DNA of 64,000 bases, from the NCBI RefSeq assembly GCF_014084045.1, contig NZ_CP043732.1, positions 3,100,001 through 3,164,000 on the forward strand, given 5' to 3'. A program made the position numbers and the translations under genes. A model generated the notes under the pieces. It made no database searches. It saw only the letters and a list, made by a program, of their open reading frames with translations, and was not told where the DNA came from. The stretch's first letter is position 1; the number at the start of each line of letters is the position of its first letter. The stretch comes from Microbacterium esteraromaticum. GTDB lineage: Bacteria; Actinomycetota; Actinomycetes; Actinomycetales; Microbacteriaceae. This document shows positions 27,979-37,223 of the stretch, piece after piece.

Positions 27979-28665
27979 TCAGCTCGCGGCGGTCTTCTGC
28001 GCCCACACGTCGCGGATGACGTTCTCGAACGCCTCGGGCGGCTGTGCGCCGCTCACTCCGTACTGCCCGTCGATCACGAAGAAGGGCACGCCGTTTATGC
28101 CGTAGGCGCGGGCCTGCGCCTGGTCGGCGCGGACGGCGTCGAGGTGCGCTCCGGTCTCGAGGGCCGTGCGCGCCTGCGCGGGATCGAGACCGACCTCCTC
28201 GGCCAGTGCGACGAGGTCGTCGATGCGGCCCACGTGCCTGCCCTCGACGAAGTAGGCGGACATGAGCCGCTCCTCCATCTCATGCTGCAGTCCCTCGCCC
28301 TTGGCGAAGTGCAGCAGCTCGTGCGCCTTGACGGTGTTGGTGTGCTGCAGCAGGTCGAAACGGTACTCCAGCCCCGCGCCTTCGGCGACCTTGGTCACGT
28401 GCGCGAGCATCTGCTCGACCTGCTCGCGCGGCATGCCCTTGTGCCCGGCGAGGAAGTCGACCTCGTCTCCGTCGAAGTCGACCGGGGTGTCGGGCGACAG
28501 CTCGAAGGAGTGGAAGGTGACCGCCACCCGGGGGGCGTCGTCGTCGCCTGCGGTGGCCGCCAGTCCCTTCTCGAGGTTGCGCTTGCCGATGTAGCACCAA
28601 GGGCAGGCGATGTCGGACCAGATGTCGATCGAGATGGGTTCAGTCACATCCTCATCCAACCGCAT
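27979..28665 (-). CDS. DsbA-family oxidoreductase (FrnE-like)
   Basis: This protein of about 228 residues has a thioredoxin fold and a DsbA-type insertion. The active site is CPWC in WSDIACPWCYIGKRN, and the C-terminal cis-proline region is NGVPFFVIDGQYGVSGAQ, as in FrnE-like cytoplasmic isomerases. No signal peptide is seen, so it is cytosolic. ATG 28665 lies 8 bases after a minus-strand TAGCAT; GTG 28647 (protein starting VTEPISIDIW) is an equally plausible start. It is divergent from the P-loop gene by 34 bases. Confidence 0.87.
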   Translation of the reverse strand: MRLDEDVTEPISIDIWSDIACPWCYIGKRNLEKGLAATAGDDDAPRVAVTFHSFELSPDTPVDFDGDEVDFLAGHKGMPREQVEQMLAHVTKVAEGAGLEYRFDLLQHTNTVKAHELLHFAKGEGLQHEMEERLMSAYFVEGRHVGRIDDLVALAEEVGLDPAQARTALETGAHLDAVRADQAQARAYGINGVPFFVIDGQYGVSGAQPPEAFENVIRDVWAQKTAAS

Positions 28666-28673
28666 GCGCTCGA

Positions 28674-28693
28674 ATGCTATTCCGTCGTACGAT
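28674..28693. promoter_or_regulatory. Divergent leaderless promoter pair DsbA-like/P-loop protein
   Basis: Minus TAGCAT (28679-28674) and plus TACGAT (28688-28693) lie 8 bases apart. They sit 8 and 6 bases from their start codons. Each promoter's expected -35 region falls on the other gene's start codon. No consensus -35 is visible. Confidence 0.5.
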
Positions 28694-28699
28694 CGACGG

Positions 28700-29311
28700 A
28701 TGCTCCGCGCCCAGGATCCCTTGCCGTTCCGCCCCGAGCGGGTGCTGATCGCCGGAGTCACGGGATCGGGCAAGACGACCCTCGCCCGCCGGGTGGCCGC
28801 TCGATGGGGTGTTCGTCACGTCGAGATCGACGCCCTCTTCCACGGACCGGATTGGATTCCGCGTCCGTCGTTCCTCGACGATGTGCGCGCCTTCGCAGCC
28901 GAGGATCGCTGGGTCACCGAATGGCAGTACACCAGCAAGGGCACCGATGAGATCCTCGCCCCGCGGGCGCAGCTCGTGCTGTGGCTGGACTACCCGTGGT
29001 CAGTGGTGCGCTCCCGCCTCGTACGCCGGACCGTGGCACGTCATGTGCTGCGCACCGAGCTCTGGAACGGCAATCGCGAGCGCGGGCTGGCCAACATCTT
29101 CAATCGGGATGCCGAGGAGAACATCCTGCTCTGGCAGACGCGCACTCTGCACAAGTGGGCCGAGCGCATGCCCGCGGTCGAGGCGCGATTCCCCCACCTG
29201 ACGATCGTGCGCTTCACGCACCCCCGCGAGACGGAGCGCTGGCTTCGTGCTCAGGCCGACCCGTCGGGTGCGTTCACGGCCCCGCCGAAGCGGCGGTCGC
29301 GCGACAGGTAG
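28700..29311 (+). CDS. P-loop nucleoside-kinase-like ATPase
   Basis: This 203-residue protein has Walker [10 protein letters not shown] at residues 19-27 and a lid-like arginine-rich stretch ([21 protein letters not shown]), similar to small adenylate-kinase-like or topology-modulation-type proteins. [17 protein letters not shown] after the P-loop is typical of this uncharacterised group. Substrate unknown. ATG lies 6 bases after TACGAT (leaderless). Its last 61 bases overlap uppS on the opposite strand, tail to tail. Confidence 0.72.
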   Translation: MLRAQDPLPFRPERVLIAGVTGSGKTTLARRVAARWGVRHVEIDALFHGPDWIPRPSFLDDVRAFAAEDRWVTEWQYTSKGTDEILAPRAQLVLWLDYPWSVVRSRLVRRTVARHVLRTELWNGNRERGLANIFNRDAEENILLWQTRTLHKWAERMPAVEARFPHLTIVRFTHPRETERWLRAQADPSGAFTAPPKRRSRDR

Positions 29312-30054
29312 ATCTCGATCGCCCGCCAGAGCTCCTCGCGTGAGAAGTCCGGCCACAGCGTGTCGAGGAAGACCATCTCGGCGTACGCCGCCTGCCAGAG
29401 CAGGAAGTTGGAGGTGCGCTGCTCCCCCGAGCTGCGCAGGAACAGGTCGACGTCCGGCATGTCGGGCACGTACAGATGCCTGCGGATCTGCTTCTCGGTG
29501 ATCGCGCTCGGACGCATCCGCCCCGCCTTCACCTCTTCGGCCATCGCACGCATCGCATCGACCAGCTCCACGCGGCCGCCGTAGTTCACGCACATGGTGA
29601 GGGTGAGAACGTCGTTGTCCTTCGTGAGCTGCTCGGCGAACTGCAGCTCCTTGATGACCGAGCCCCACAGCCGCGGCTTGCGTCCCGCCCAGCGCACGCG
29701 CACGCCCCACTCGTTGAGCTGGTCTCGGCGGCGGTGCAGCACATCGCGGTTGTACCCCATGAGGAAGCGCACCTCCTCGGGTGAGCGCGCCCAGTTCTCT
29801 GTCGAGAAGGCGTAGACCGACAGGTGCTTCACACCGGCCTGGACGGCGCCCGCGACGACGTCGAGCAGCACCTCCTCACCGGCTTTGTGACCCTCGATGC
29901 GATTGAGGCCGCGGCGGTTCGCCCAGCGCCCATTGCCGTCCATCACGATCGCGACGTGCTGGGGCACCGCGGGGAACGCCGGCGGGGTCTTGCCCGTCCA
30001 GTCGAGCGGGCGGAAAGGCACCGCGTCCTTGTGCGTGTACGGCTTCGGGGTCAC
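29251..30054 (-). CDS. uppS: Isoprenyl transferase / undecaprenyl (decaprenyl) diphosphate synthase
   Basis: This 267-residue cis-prenyltransferase makes the long polyprenyl carrier for cell-wall synthesis. [17 protein letters not shown] carries the catalytic Asp; [28 protein letters not shown] and [19 protein letters not shown] are the other family motifs, and [14 protein letters not shown] ends the active site. GTG 30054 overlaps the recO stop as GTGA, so recO-uppS are coupled. It overlaps the 28700-29311 gene by 61 bases at the 3' end. Confidence 0.95.
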   Translation of the reverse strand: MTPKPYTHKDAVPFRPLDWTGKTPPAFPAVPQHVAIVMDGNGRWANRRGLNRIEGHKAGEEVLLDVVAGAVQAGVKHLSVYAFSTENWARSPEEVRFLMGYNRDVLHRRRDQLNEWGVRVRWAGRKPRLWGSVIKELQFAEQLTKDNDVLTLTMCVNYGGRVELVDAMRAMAEEVKAGRMRPSAITEKQIRRHLYVPDMPDVDLFLRSSGEQRTSNFLLWQAAYAEMVFLDTLWPDFSREELWRAIEIYLSRDRRFGGAVNAPDGSA

Positions 30055-30794
30055 CGTGCTCCAATGCTCGAGGGGCGACTGAGGTGCTCGAGCGAGCGGA
30101 TGCCTCGCTCGAGGTGCCACTGGGCGTACGCGGCGATCGTGCCGGATGCCGCGGCCAGGTCGGCCGGCGACGCGGCATCGACCGTCGTCCAGTCGCCGCC
30201 CATCAAGGCGCGCAGCAGCGCGAGGGCCGACATCGCGATGCGCGGGCTGCCTGCCGGCGCGCATGAGTCGCAGACCGACCCTCCCAGCGGAGCGCCGAAG
30301 TGGCGGTGCGGGCCGGGGGCGCCGCACCGGGCGCAGTGGTCGAGCGAGGGCGCCCAGCCCGACAGCGCCATGACCCTCAGCAGGTACGAGTCGAGGATGC
30401 TGCGGGCGGCATGCTCGCCGCGCGACAGTGATCGCAGACCGCCGACGAGCAGCAGGTACTGCTCGGCCGTCGCCTCTGCCTCGTTGAGCCGATCGGCCGT
30501 CTCGACCATCGCGCTGGCCGCCGTGAAGCGCTCGTAGTCGACGGCGATGTCGGCGCCGTACGCGCCGAGCGAGTCCGCCTGCTGGACGATGTCGAGAGTG
30601 CGGCCCTTGTACATCTGCACATCGGCGACCATGAACGGCTCGAGTCGCGAGCCGAACTTCGATGACGTGCGCCTGACACCCTTCGCGACGGCGCGGATCT
30701 TGCCGTTGCGCCGCGAGAGCATCGTGACGATGCGATCGGCTTCACCCAGCTTGTGGGTGCGCAGGATCACCGCTTCGTCTCGGTAGGTGGGCAC
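30051..30794 (-). CDS. recO: DNA repair protein RecO
   Basis: This 247-residue RecO loads RecA in gap repair. The N-terminal OB-fold ([26 protein letters not shown]) and a zinc-like Cys pair set (CARCGAPG and CDSCAP) are clear. GTG lies 6 bases after GATAAT (30806-30801), close to the -10 consensus, so the mRNA is probably leaderless. It is divergent from the TRIC-like gene and followed by uppS. Confidence 0.93.
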   Translation of the reverse strand: MPTYRDEAVILRTHKLGEADRIVTMLSRRNGKIRAVAKGVRRTSSKFGSRLEPFMVADVQMYKGRTLDIVQQADSLGAYGADIAVDYERFTAASAMVETADRLNEAEATAEQYLLLVGGLRSLSRGEHAARSILDSYLLRVMALSGWAPSLDHCARCGAPGPHRHFGAPLGGSVCDSCAPAGSPRIAMSALALLRALMGGDWTTVDAASPADLAAASGTIAAYAQWHLERGIRSLEHLSRPSSIGAR

Positions 30795-30800
30795 TCAACG

Positions 30801-30824
30801 ATTATCTCCCGGGCACGAGAGAAT
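30801..30824. promoter_or_regulatory. Divergent leaderless promoter pair recO/TRIC-like
   Basis: Minus GATAAT (30806-30801) and plus GAGAAT (30819-30824) are each exactly 6 bases from a GTG start, within 36 bases of intergenic space. The two promoters must share recognition sequence, so they may interfere with each other. No separate -35 boxes are visible. Confidence 0.55.
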
Positions 30825-30830
30825 GGACGG

Positions 30831-31517
30831 GTGACGGAACCGCTCTTCACCATCCCGCTCTGGGCCGATCTTCTCGGCGTCGGGCTCGGGGGCATCCAAG
30901 GGGCGATGTTCGCCTCCGGCTTCCAGGGTCAGCGCCGGCTGGACTGGCTCGGCGTCGCGATCATCGGCATCATGATTGGCATGGGCGGCGGTCTCATCCG
31001 CGATCTGCTGATCGGCCAGCCGCCGGCGACCCTGCAGAACGACTGGTACCTCATCACCGCGGGCGGCGCTGCGCTGTTCGGGATGCTGCTCGCCGGCGTC
31101 TTCAATCGAATCAACACGCTCATCGTCGTACTCGACGCCGCCGTCATCGGCATGTTCGGGGCGTTCGGGGTGAGCAAGGCGATCGCCTTCGGCATCCCGC
31201 CCGTCCCGGCCGTCTTCATCGGCGTGTGCGCCGCTGTCGGCGGCGGCGTGCTTCGCGACGTCCTGATGGGGCTGCCGGTCGCCATCATGCACGTCGGATC
31301 GCTGTACGCCGTGGCCGCCGGCGTCGGATGCACGGCGATCGTCATCCTGCACGCTTGTGACGTCTCCATCACTGTCGCGGCGGTGATCGGCATCGTCGTG
31401 ACGGCGGTCATCCGCGTGCTCGCGGTCGTGTTCGACGTGTCCCTGCCCGAGCAGCGGCGCCTGTACCGCCGCAAGGTCGCCACCGAGACCGGGATGATCC
31501 CGATCATCAAGCCCTGA
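30831..31517 (+). CDS. TRIC-like / UPF0126 membrane channel protein
   Basis: This 228-residue protein has about seven helices and two repeats marked by the glycine-rich motifs GMGGGLIRDLLIGQPPATL and GGGVLRDVLMGLPVAI, the signature of the prokaryotic TRIC/UPF0126 family. Relatives form trimeric cation channels; the ion here is not known. GTG 30831 follows GAGAAT at 6 bases. It converges with the TetR gene, stops 6 bases apart. Confidence 0.87.
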   Translation: MTEPLFTIPLWADLLGVGLGGIQGAMFASGFQGQRRLDWLGVAIIGIMIGMGGGLIRDLLIGQPPATLQNDWYLITAGGAALFGMLLAGVFNRINTLIVVLDAAVIGMFGAFGVSKAIAFGIPPVPAVFIGVCAAVGGGVLRDVLMGLPVAIMHVGSLYAVAAGVGCTAIVILHACDVSITVAAVIGIVVTAVIRVLAVVFDVSLPEQRRLYRRKVATETGMIPIIKP

Positions 31518-31523
31518 CGTCGC

Positions 31524-32255
31524 TCAGCGCGACGGGCCACCCTGCTCGAGGATCGGCGCGAGTCCATCGAGCACACGTTCCAGGCCGAAACGCCACGCGG
31601 CGTCCGGATCGTACGCACCGTCGAACTCGGCACCCGCTGTGGCGCCGACCTGCTGAGCGAGCGGATGTCTGTCACCCAGGTGCCCGGCCAGCGGCGTTGC
31701 GACCGCATCCCAGTCCAGGCCCTCGGCGCTCTGCGCCTCGAGACGGCGCAGAGCGCCGGCCATGGCGAAGTCGAGCACGAACGACAGCGCGGCGTCCCGT
31801 TGCACGTCGTCGAGCCCCAGACCGTCGAACACCGCCAGCTCACGGTCGTACTTCGCAATCGTTCCCGGACCGAGCACGACGCGCGGGTCGTGCACCTCGA
31901 GCAGCCAGGGCTGCGCGCACAGCAGGTCGCGATTGTCATGGGCGAGACAACGCACTCGATCACGCCACGGCGACGCGTCGCCGCCGGAAACCGGGGCGGG
32001 CATCCGCATGTACGCGAGGTCCGCCATCAGCACCAGCAGGTCTTCACGGCTGTTGACGTACGTGTACACCGCCATCGGCGTCAGGCCGAGCCGCTGTGCC
32101 AGCGCCCGCACCGTCACCGCCGGAAGGCCCCCGTCGTCCGCAAGGGCGATCGCGCTCGAGATCACCTCACCCGGCGTCGTCCGCCGGCGCGGGCCGCGTC
32201 GGGCGGGACCCGCGGCGGAGTCGTCGCGCCACAGCAGATCGATCAGATCGGGCAT
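31524..32255 (-). CDS. TetR-family transcriptional repressor
   Basis: This 243-residue regulator has an N-terminal helix-turn-helix (ISSAIALADDGGLPAVTVRALAQRLGLTPMAVYTYVNSRE region) and a larger all-helical ligand domain with DFAMAGALRRLE. I chose ATG 32255 since GAGGAGG lies 9 bases before it, inside a GTG-initiated longer frame. It is divergent from the VOC protein, with a perfect palindrome between them. By the usual TetR pattern it should repress itself and the VOC gene. Ligand unknown. Confidence 0.87.
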   Translation of the reverse strand: MPDLIDLLWRDDSAAGPARRGPRRRTTPGEVISSAIALADDGGLPAVTVRALAQRLGLTPMAVYTYVNSREDLLVLMADLAYMRMPAPVSGGDASPWRDRVRCLAHDNRDLLCAQPWLLEVHDPRVVLGPGTIAKYDRELAVFDGLGLDDVQRDAALSFVLDFAMAGALRRLEAQSAEGLDWDAVATPLAGHLGDRHPLAQQVGATAGAEFDGAYDPDAAWRFGLERVLDGLAPILEQGGPSR

Positions 32256-32286
32256 CGGGGAATACCTCCTCACGTCATGCGCTTAC

Positions 32287-32303
32287 TCTATACGTTGTAT
32301 AGA
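32287..32303. promoter_or_regulatory. TetR-type operator between TetR and VOC genes
   Basis: TCTATAC-GTT-GTATAGA is a perfect 7-base inverted repeat with a 3-base spacer. It sits midway between the divergent starts (32255 minus, 32322 plus) and overlaps TATA-rich -10-like sequence on both strands (TATAGA and TATACA). AT-rich sequence in a 69% GC genome makes it stand out. Confidence 0.7.
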
Positions 32304-32321
32304 AAAATGACCGGAGGCTCC

Positions 32322-32702
32322 ATGAACATCACCCGCACCGCCATCTCGCTCAACGTCGCCGACATCGCCGCATCCGCCTCCTTCGCCATCACGCAGTTCG
32401 GCTATCAGGAGGAGATGGCCGCCGACGGCTTCATCTCACTCACGCACCCGAGCATCGGGGGAAACCTCATCTTCCTCGAGACGGGGCTGAGCACCTTTCG
32501 TCCGGCCGAAATCGCCGGCCCCGCAGGACAGGGACTGCTGCTCGTCTTCGTGGTCGATGACCTCGACGAGCAGTTCGCCCGCATCGCCGCGTCCGGCGCA
32601 CGAGTGGTGACCGAACCCGAGACCGAGCCGTGGGGCGAGCGGTACTGCCAGTTCGCCGACCCCAACGGGATCATCTGGCAGCTTGTCCAGTGGGTCGACT
32701 GA
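32322..32702 (+). CDS. VOC/glyoxalase-bleomycin-resistance family protein
   Basis: This 126-residue protein has the paired beta-alpha-beta-beta-beta modules of the vicinal oxygen chelate fold, with FADPNGIIWQLVQW at the end, the classic second-half motif. It may be a dioxygenase-like, isomerase or drug-binding protein. CCGGAGG lies 4 bases before the ATG. Its neighbour is a divergent TetR regulator, so it may be part of a small-molecule or antibiotic response. Substrate unknown. Confidence 0.83.
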   Translation: MNITRTAISLNVADIAASASFAITQFGYQEEMAADGFISLTHPSIGGNLIFLETGLSTFRPAEIAGPAGQGLLLVFVVDDLDEQFARIAASGARVVTEPETEPWGERYCQFADPNGIIWQLVQWVD

Positions 32703-32714
32703 GACCCAGCAGCA

Positions 32715-32747
32715 CGATGGCCCCGGGCTCGCGTCCCGGGGCCATCG
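32715..32747. terminator. Bidirectional terminator VOC/leuA
   Basis: A 13-bp perfect stem (32715-32727 with 32735-32747), CGATGGCCCCGGG pairing with CCCGGGGCCATCG, has a 7-base loop. It lies between the convergent stops at 32702 and 32757. Confidence 0.82.
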
Positions 32748-32756
32748 AGATGAACC

Positions 32757-34544
<1,788 letters not shown>

Positions 34545-34560
34545 TCAGGCCAACACAAGC

Positions 34561-34601
34561 GCCGCGACGAGGAAGGCCCGATGATCAGGACTCGTCGCGG
34601 C
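34561..34601 (-). promoter_or_regulatory. leuA attenuator stem-loop
   Basis: An 11-bp perfect stem (34561-34571 with 34591-34601; GCCGCGACGAG/CTCGTCGCGGC) encloses a 19-base loop and overlaps the 3' end of the leader-peptide codons. A weaker stem GTGTT-GGCCTG-AGCAC followed by GTTTTC comes next (about 34539-34555) and could be a terminator. GGGCC in the loop can pair with GGCCT in that second stem, giving alternative folds. Terminating versus ribosome-site-masking roles cannot be told by eye. Confidence 0.6.
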
Positions 34602-34632
34602 AGCTAAGAAGGAGCAGACCGCCCAGAGGCAT
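34585..34632 (-). CDS. LeuA leader peptide, four consecutive Leu codons
   Basis: The 15-residue peptide MPLGGLLLLSCRDES uses CTG CTC CTT CTT for residues 6-9 plus CTG at residue 3, five Leu of 15. CTT is rare for a high-GC genome, so codon use is unlike neighbours and fits charging-sensitive stalling. The ATG lies 6 bases after TACGAT, so it is probably translated leaderless. A hairpin overlaps its end and leuA starts 73 bases after its stop. This is the classic set-up for leucine attenuation, described for actinobacterial leuA. Too short for ordinary gene finders. Confidence 0.8.
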   Translation of the reverse strand: MPLGGLLLLSCRDES

Positions 34633-34638
34633 GGATCG

Positions 34639-34668
34639 ATCGTAACAGCATGCGCTGCCCCTCGTGAA
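34639..34668 (-). promoter_or_regulatory. Promoter of leuA leader transcript
   Basis: TTCACG (34668-34663) and TACGAT (34644-34639) are separated by 18 bases. The -10 ends 6 bases from the leader ATG at 34632. Transcription therefore probably begins at or near the start codon. Confidence 0.65.
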
Positions 34669-34702
34669 CGGATTCGAGACGATCTTCGCGCCCCGGACAC
34701 TG

Positions 34703-35350
34703 ATGATCATGAGCACAACGACAAGAATCACCCTCCTCGCTGCTCTGAGCCTGATCGGAATGCTCGGTCTGAGCGGATGCGCGCAGGCGCCAGGTGCGTC
34801 GGCCCCGACCAGCGGGACATCACCACGGACGGCGCTCGCCTCTGCTGCGCCGCCCGAAGCCGAGGTGGTGGGCGGCGGGACGGTGATGGACACCGGCGGG
34901 TCAGTCGAGCTGTGCCTGGGCGCGGTCGCCGAGTCGTATCCCCCGCAGTGCTCCGGCGTGCCCCTGGTCGGCTGGTCGTGGACCGGCGTGGAGGGCTCGG
35001 AGAGCAGCGGAGAGACGCGCTGGGGCGCCTACGCGGTCACCGGGCGATACGACGGCGAGACGTTCACCGTGACCCGGCCGGCGATGCTCCTGGCGCTCTA
35101 CGATCCGATGGCCCCGGAGGACCCTACCGGTGGATCACCCGACGGCACCTCCGAGGCGCGCCTCGTCGACATCCAGGAGCGCCTTCCGCACCTGCTCGGC
35201 GGCGCCGCGCCGCTCGGCTCCTTCTCCGAGCGCGGACGCCTGTGGGTGGACGTGCTGTGGGACGACGGGTCGCTGCAGCGGGCCGTGGACGCGGAGTTCG
35301 GCGAGGATGTGGTGGTCATCCGCTCCGCATTTCGCCCGGTCGACGGCTGA
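34703..35350 (+). CDS. Lipoprotein of unknown function
   Basis: This 215-residue protein has a lipobox LSGC (MLGLSGCAQ) near residue 27 after a hydrophobic signal, so it is a membrane-anchored lipoprotein. Later parts are rich in Gly/Pro and carry VDIQERLPHLLGG and GRLWVDVLWDDGSLQRAVDAEFG, which look like a small beta-rich extracellular domain. No family is recognised. Start ATG 34703 or 34709 cannot be separated; no ribosome site is seen. Divergent from the leuA leader. Confidence 0.68.
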   Translation: MIMSTTTRITLLAALSLIGMLGLSGCAQAPGASAPTSGTSPRTALASAAPPEAEVVGGGTVMDTGGSVELCLGAVAESYPPQCSGVPLVGWSWTGVEGSESSGETRWGAYAVTGRYDGETFTVTRPAMLLALYDPMAPEDPTGGSPDGTSEARLVDIQERLPHLLGGAAPLGSFSERGRLWVDVLWDDGSLQRAVDAEFGEDVVVIRSAFRPVDG

Positions 35351-35353
35351 GGA

Positions 35354-36319
35354 TCACGGCAGCAGCGCGAGCTTGCCGCCCGGATGCCCCTGCGACAGCA
35401 GCCGCAGGGCGGCGGGCGCGTCGGCGAGCGGGTAGGTTGCCGCCATCGGCACCTCGAGCCGTCCCTGCTCGGCCAGCTCGACCAGACGCGGACGGGCCTC
35501 GTCGCGGAACCGGGCGCTGTCAGGCCGACTGCCGGCGATGGCGTGGAAGCCGTGACGCTCGGCGCGCGCGGCGGCCGCGATCGTGACGATCCTGTTCATG
35601 TCGCGCACGACGGCGAGCGACACGTCGATCGCCTCGTCCGTGCCGACGGCATCCAGTGCGGCGTCGATGCCCGACGCACCGATCCGGGTGAGCGCCTGGC
35701 GCAACCTCTTCTCCAGCCCGTCGCCGTGTGCGACCGGGACGCCGCCGAAGCGACTCACCGTGTCGAACCGCCCGGGGCTGGCAGTGCCGATCACGCGGAT
35801 GCCCTGCAGCGCCGCCTGCTGCAGCACGCTGACGCCCACGGCGCCGGATGCGCCGTGCAGCAGCACGGTCTCGCCTGACCGCGCGCCGCTGACGTGCAGC
35901 ATCTCGGCCGCCGTCGTGCCTGCGAGCAGCAGGTTCGAGGCCTCAGGGTGGCTGAGCGTCGCGGGCTTGCGCAGCACCTTCTGCGCCGGCACGGTGAGCT
36001 CGGTCGCGTAGCCGCCGCGCACACGGAAGGCGATGACCTCGTCGCCGACGGCGACGGGACCGGTCACGATCTCGGTGTCGGGACCGACCGCGGTGACGAC
36101 TCCGGAGACCTCGTAGCCGATCGGCACGGGCAGCTGGATGCCGGCGCGAGCGGTCGCGACGTGCTTGGCGTCGGCCGGGTTCACGCCTGCCGCGTGCACG
36201 CGGATGGTCAGCTCACCGGCATCCGGGGCCGCGACGTCGTACGACTCGAGGCGCCATGCGTCCGGCGACCCCCACTCCCTGGCGACCCAGTGCTCCGCCA
36301 TGTCAGAAGGCTCTGCCAC
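35354..36319 (-). CDS. NADP-dependent quinone oxidoreductase-like (MDR family)
   Basis: This 321-residue medium-chain dehydrogenase/reductase has the N-terminal GroES-like part (HAAGVNPADAKHVATARAG), the NADP motif LLHGASGAVGVSVLQQAALQG and AALDAVGTDEAIDVSL. The metal Cys ligands are missing, as in zeta-crystallin/quinone reductase. A GTG at 36319 lies one base after the era stop; ATG 36301 (MAEHWVAREWG) is the other candidate. It is the last gene in the era cluster, function unknown. Confidence 0.88.
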   Translation of the reverse strand: MAEPSDMAEHWVAREWGSPDAWRLESYDVAAPDAGELTIRVHAAGVNPADAKHVATARAGIQLPVPIGYEVSGVVTAVGPDTEIVTGPVAVGDEVIAFRVRGGYATELTVPAQKVLRKPATLSHPEASNLLLAGTTAAEMLHVSGARSGETVLLHGASGAVGVSVLQQAALQGIRVIGTASPGRFDTVSRFGGVPVAHGDGLEKRLRQALTRIGASGIDAALDAVGTDEAIDVSLAVVRDMNRIVTIAAAARAERHGFHAIAGSRPDSARFRDEARPRLVELAEQGRLEVPMAATYPLADAPAALRLLSQGHPGGKLALLP

Positions 36320-36320
36320 C

Positions 36321-37223
36321 TCAGAAACCCAGGCGCCCCAACTGCTTCGGGTCGCGCTGCCATTCCTTGGCCACCTTGACGTGCAGCTTCAGGAAGACGC
36401 GCGTTCCGAGGAGCTCCTCGATGCCTTCGCGGGCCGCGGCGCCGACGTCGCGCAGCCGCGCGCCCTTGCGGCCGATGATGATCGCCTTCTGACTGTCGCG
36501 CTCGACGACGATCGAGGCGTAGACGTCGGTGAGATCGCTGTCCTCCCGGGGCTCGACGTCGTCGACGACGACCGCGATCGAATGCGGGAGCTCGTCGCGC
36601 ACGCCCTCCAGCGCCGCCTCGCGGATGATCTCGGCGATGCGGTCCTCGTCGGACTCGTCGGTGACGATGCCGTCCTCGTACAGGCGCGGTCCCACCGGCA
36701 TCAGCTGCAGCATCTCGTCGGCCAGCACGTCGAGCTGCTCGCGGGTGAGCGCCGAGAGCGGGATCACCGCCGACCAGTCCTCGCGCAGCGAGTCGACCTC
36801 CATGAGGCGCTCGATGATGTCGTCCTTGTCGGCCGCGTCGGTCTTGGTCACGATCGCGACCTTCTTCGCCCTCGGATATCCGTCGAGCGAGGCCGCGATG
36901 CGGCGATCGCCGGGGCCGACCTTCTCGGTCGCGGGCACGCAGAACCCGATCACGTCGACGTCTCCGAGCACCTGCTCCACCAGGTCGTTGAGCCGCTCGC
37001 CCAGCAGCGTGCGGGGCTTGTGGATGCCCGGGGTGTCGACGATCACGAGCTGGCCGTCGGGGCGGTTCAGGATGCCCCGGATCGCCCGCCGCGTCGTCTG
37101 CGGCTTCTCACTGGTGATCGCGATCTTCTCGCCGACCAGAGCGTTGGTCAGCGTGGACTTGCCGACGTTCGGTCGACCGACGAACGTCACGAAGCCGCTT
37201 CGGGTCTGCTCTCGATCAGTCAT
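36321..37223 (-). CDS. era: GTPase Era
   Basis: This 300-residue protein checks 16S rRNA 3' end processing and 30S assembly. G1 GRPNVGKST, G3 DTPGIHKP, G4 TKTD and the C-terminal KH-type domain (SIVVERDSQKAIIIGRKGARLRDVG) are present. I took ATG 37223, which overlaps the preceding corC stop by 8 bases; an ATG 15 bases earlier adds MEATA. Gene order phoH-ybeY-corC-era is typical of actinobacterial ribosome maturation clusters. Confidence 0.97.
   Translation of the reverse strand: MTDREQTRSGFVTFVGRPNVGKSTLTNALVGEKIAITSEKPQTTRRAIRGILNRPDGQLVIVDTPGIHKPRTLLGERLNDLVEQVLGDVDVIGFCVPATEKVGPGDRRIAASLDGYPRAKKVAIVTKTDAADKDDIIERLMEVDSLREDWSAVIPLSALTREQLDVLADEMLQLMPVGPRLYEDGIVTDESDEDRIAEIIREAALEGVRDELPHSIAVVVDDVEPREDSDLTDVYASIVVERDSQKAIIIGRKGARLRDVGAAAREGIEELLGTRVFLKLHVKVAKEWQRDPKQLGRLGF

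Noticed and set aside
34585-34893. 102-codon minus-strand frame ending at the leuA leader stop
   Set aside because: Only the last 15 codons are supported as a leader peptide. The upstream part crosses the leuA promoter and overlaps the lipoprotein on the other strand.
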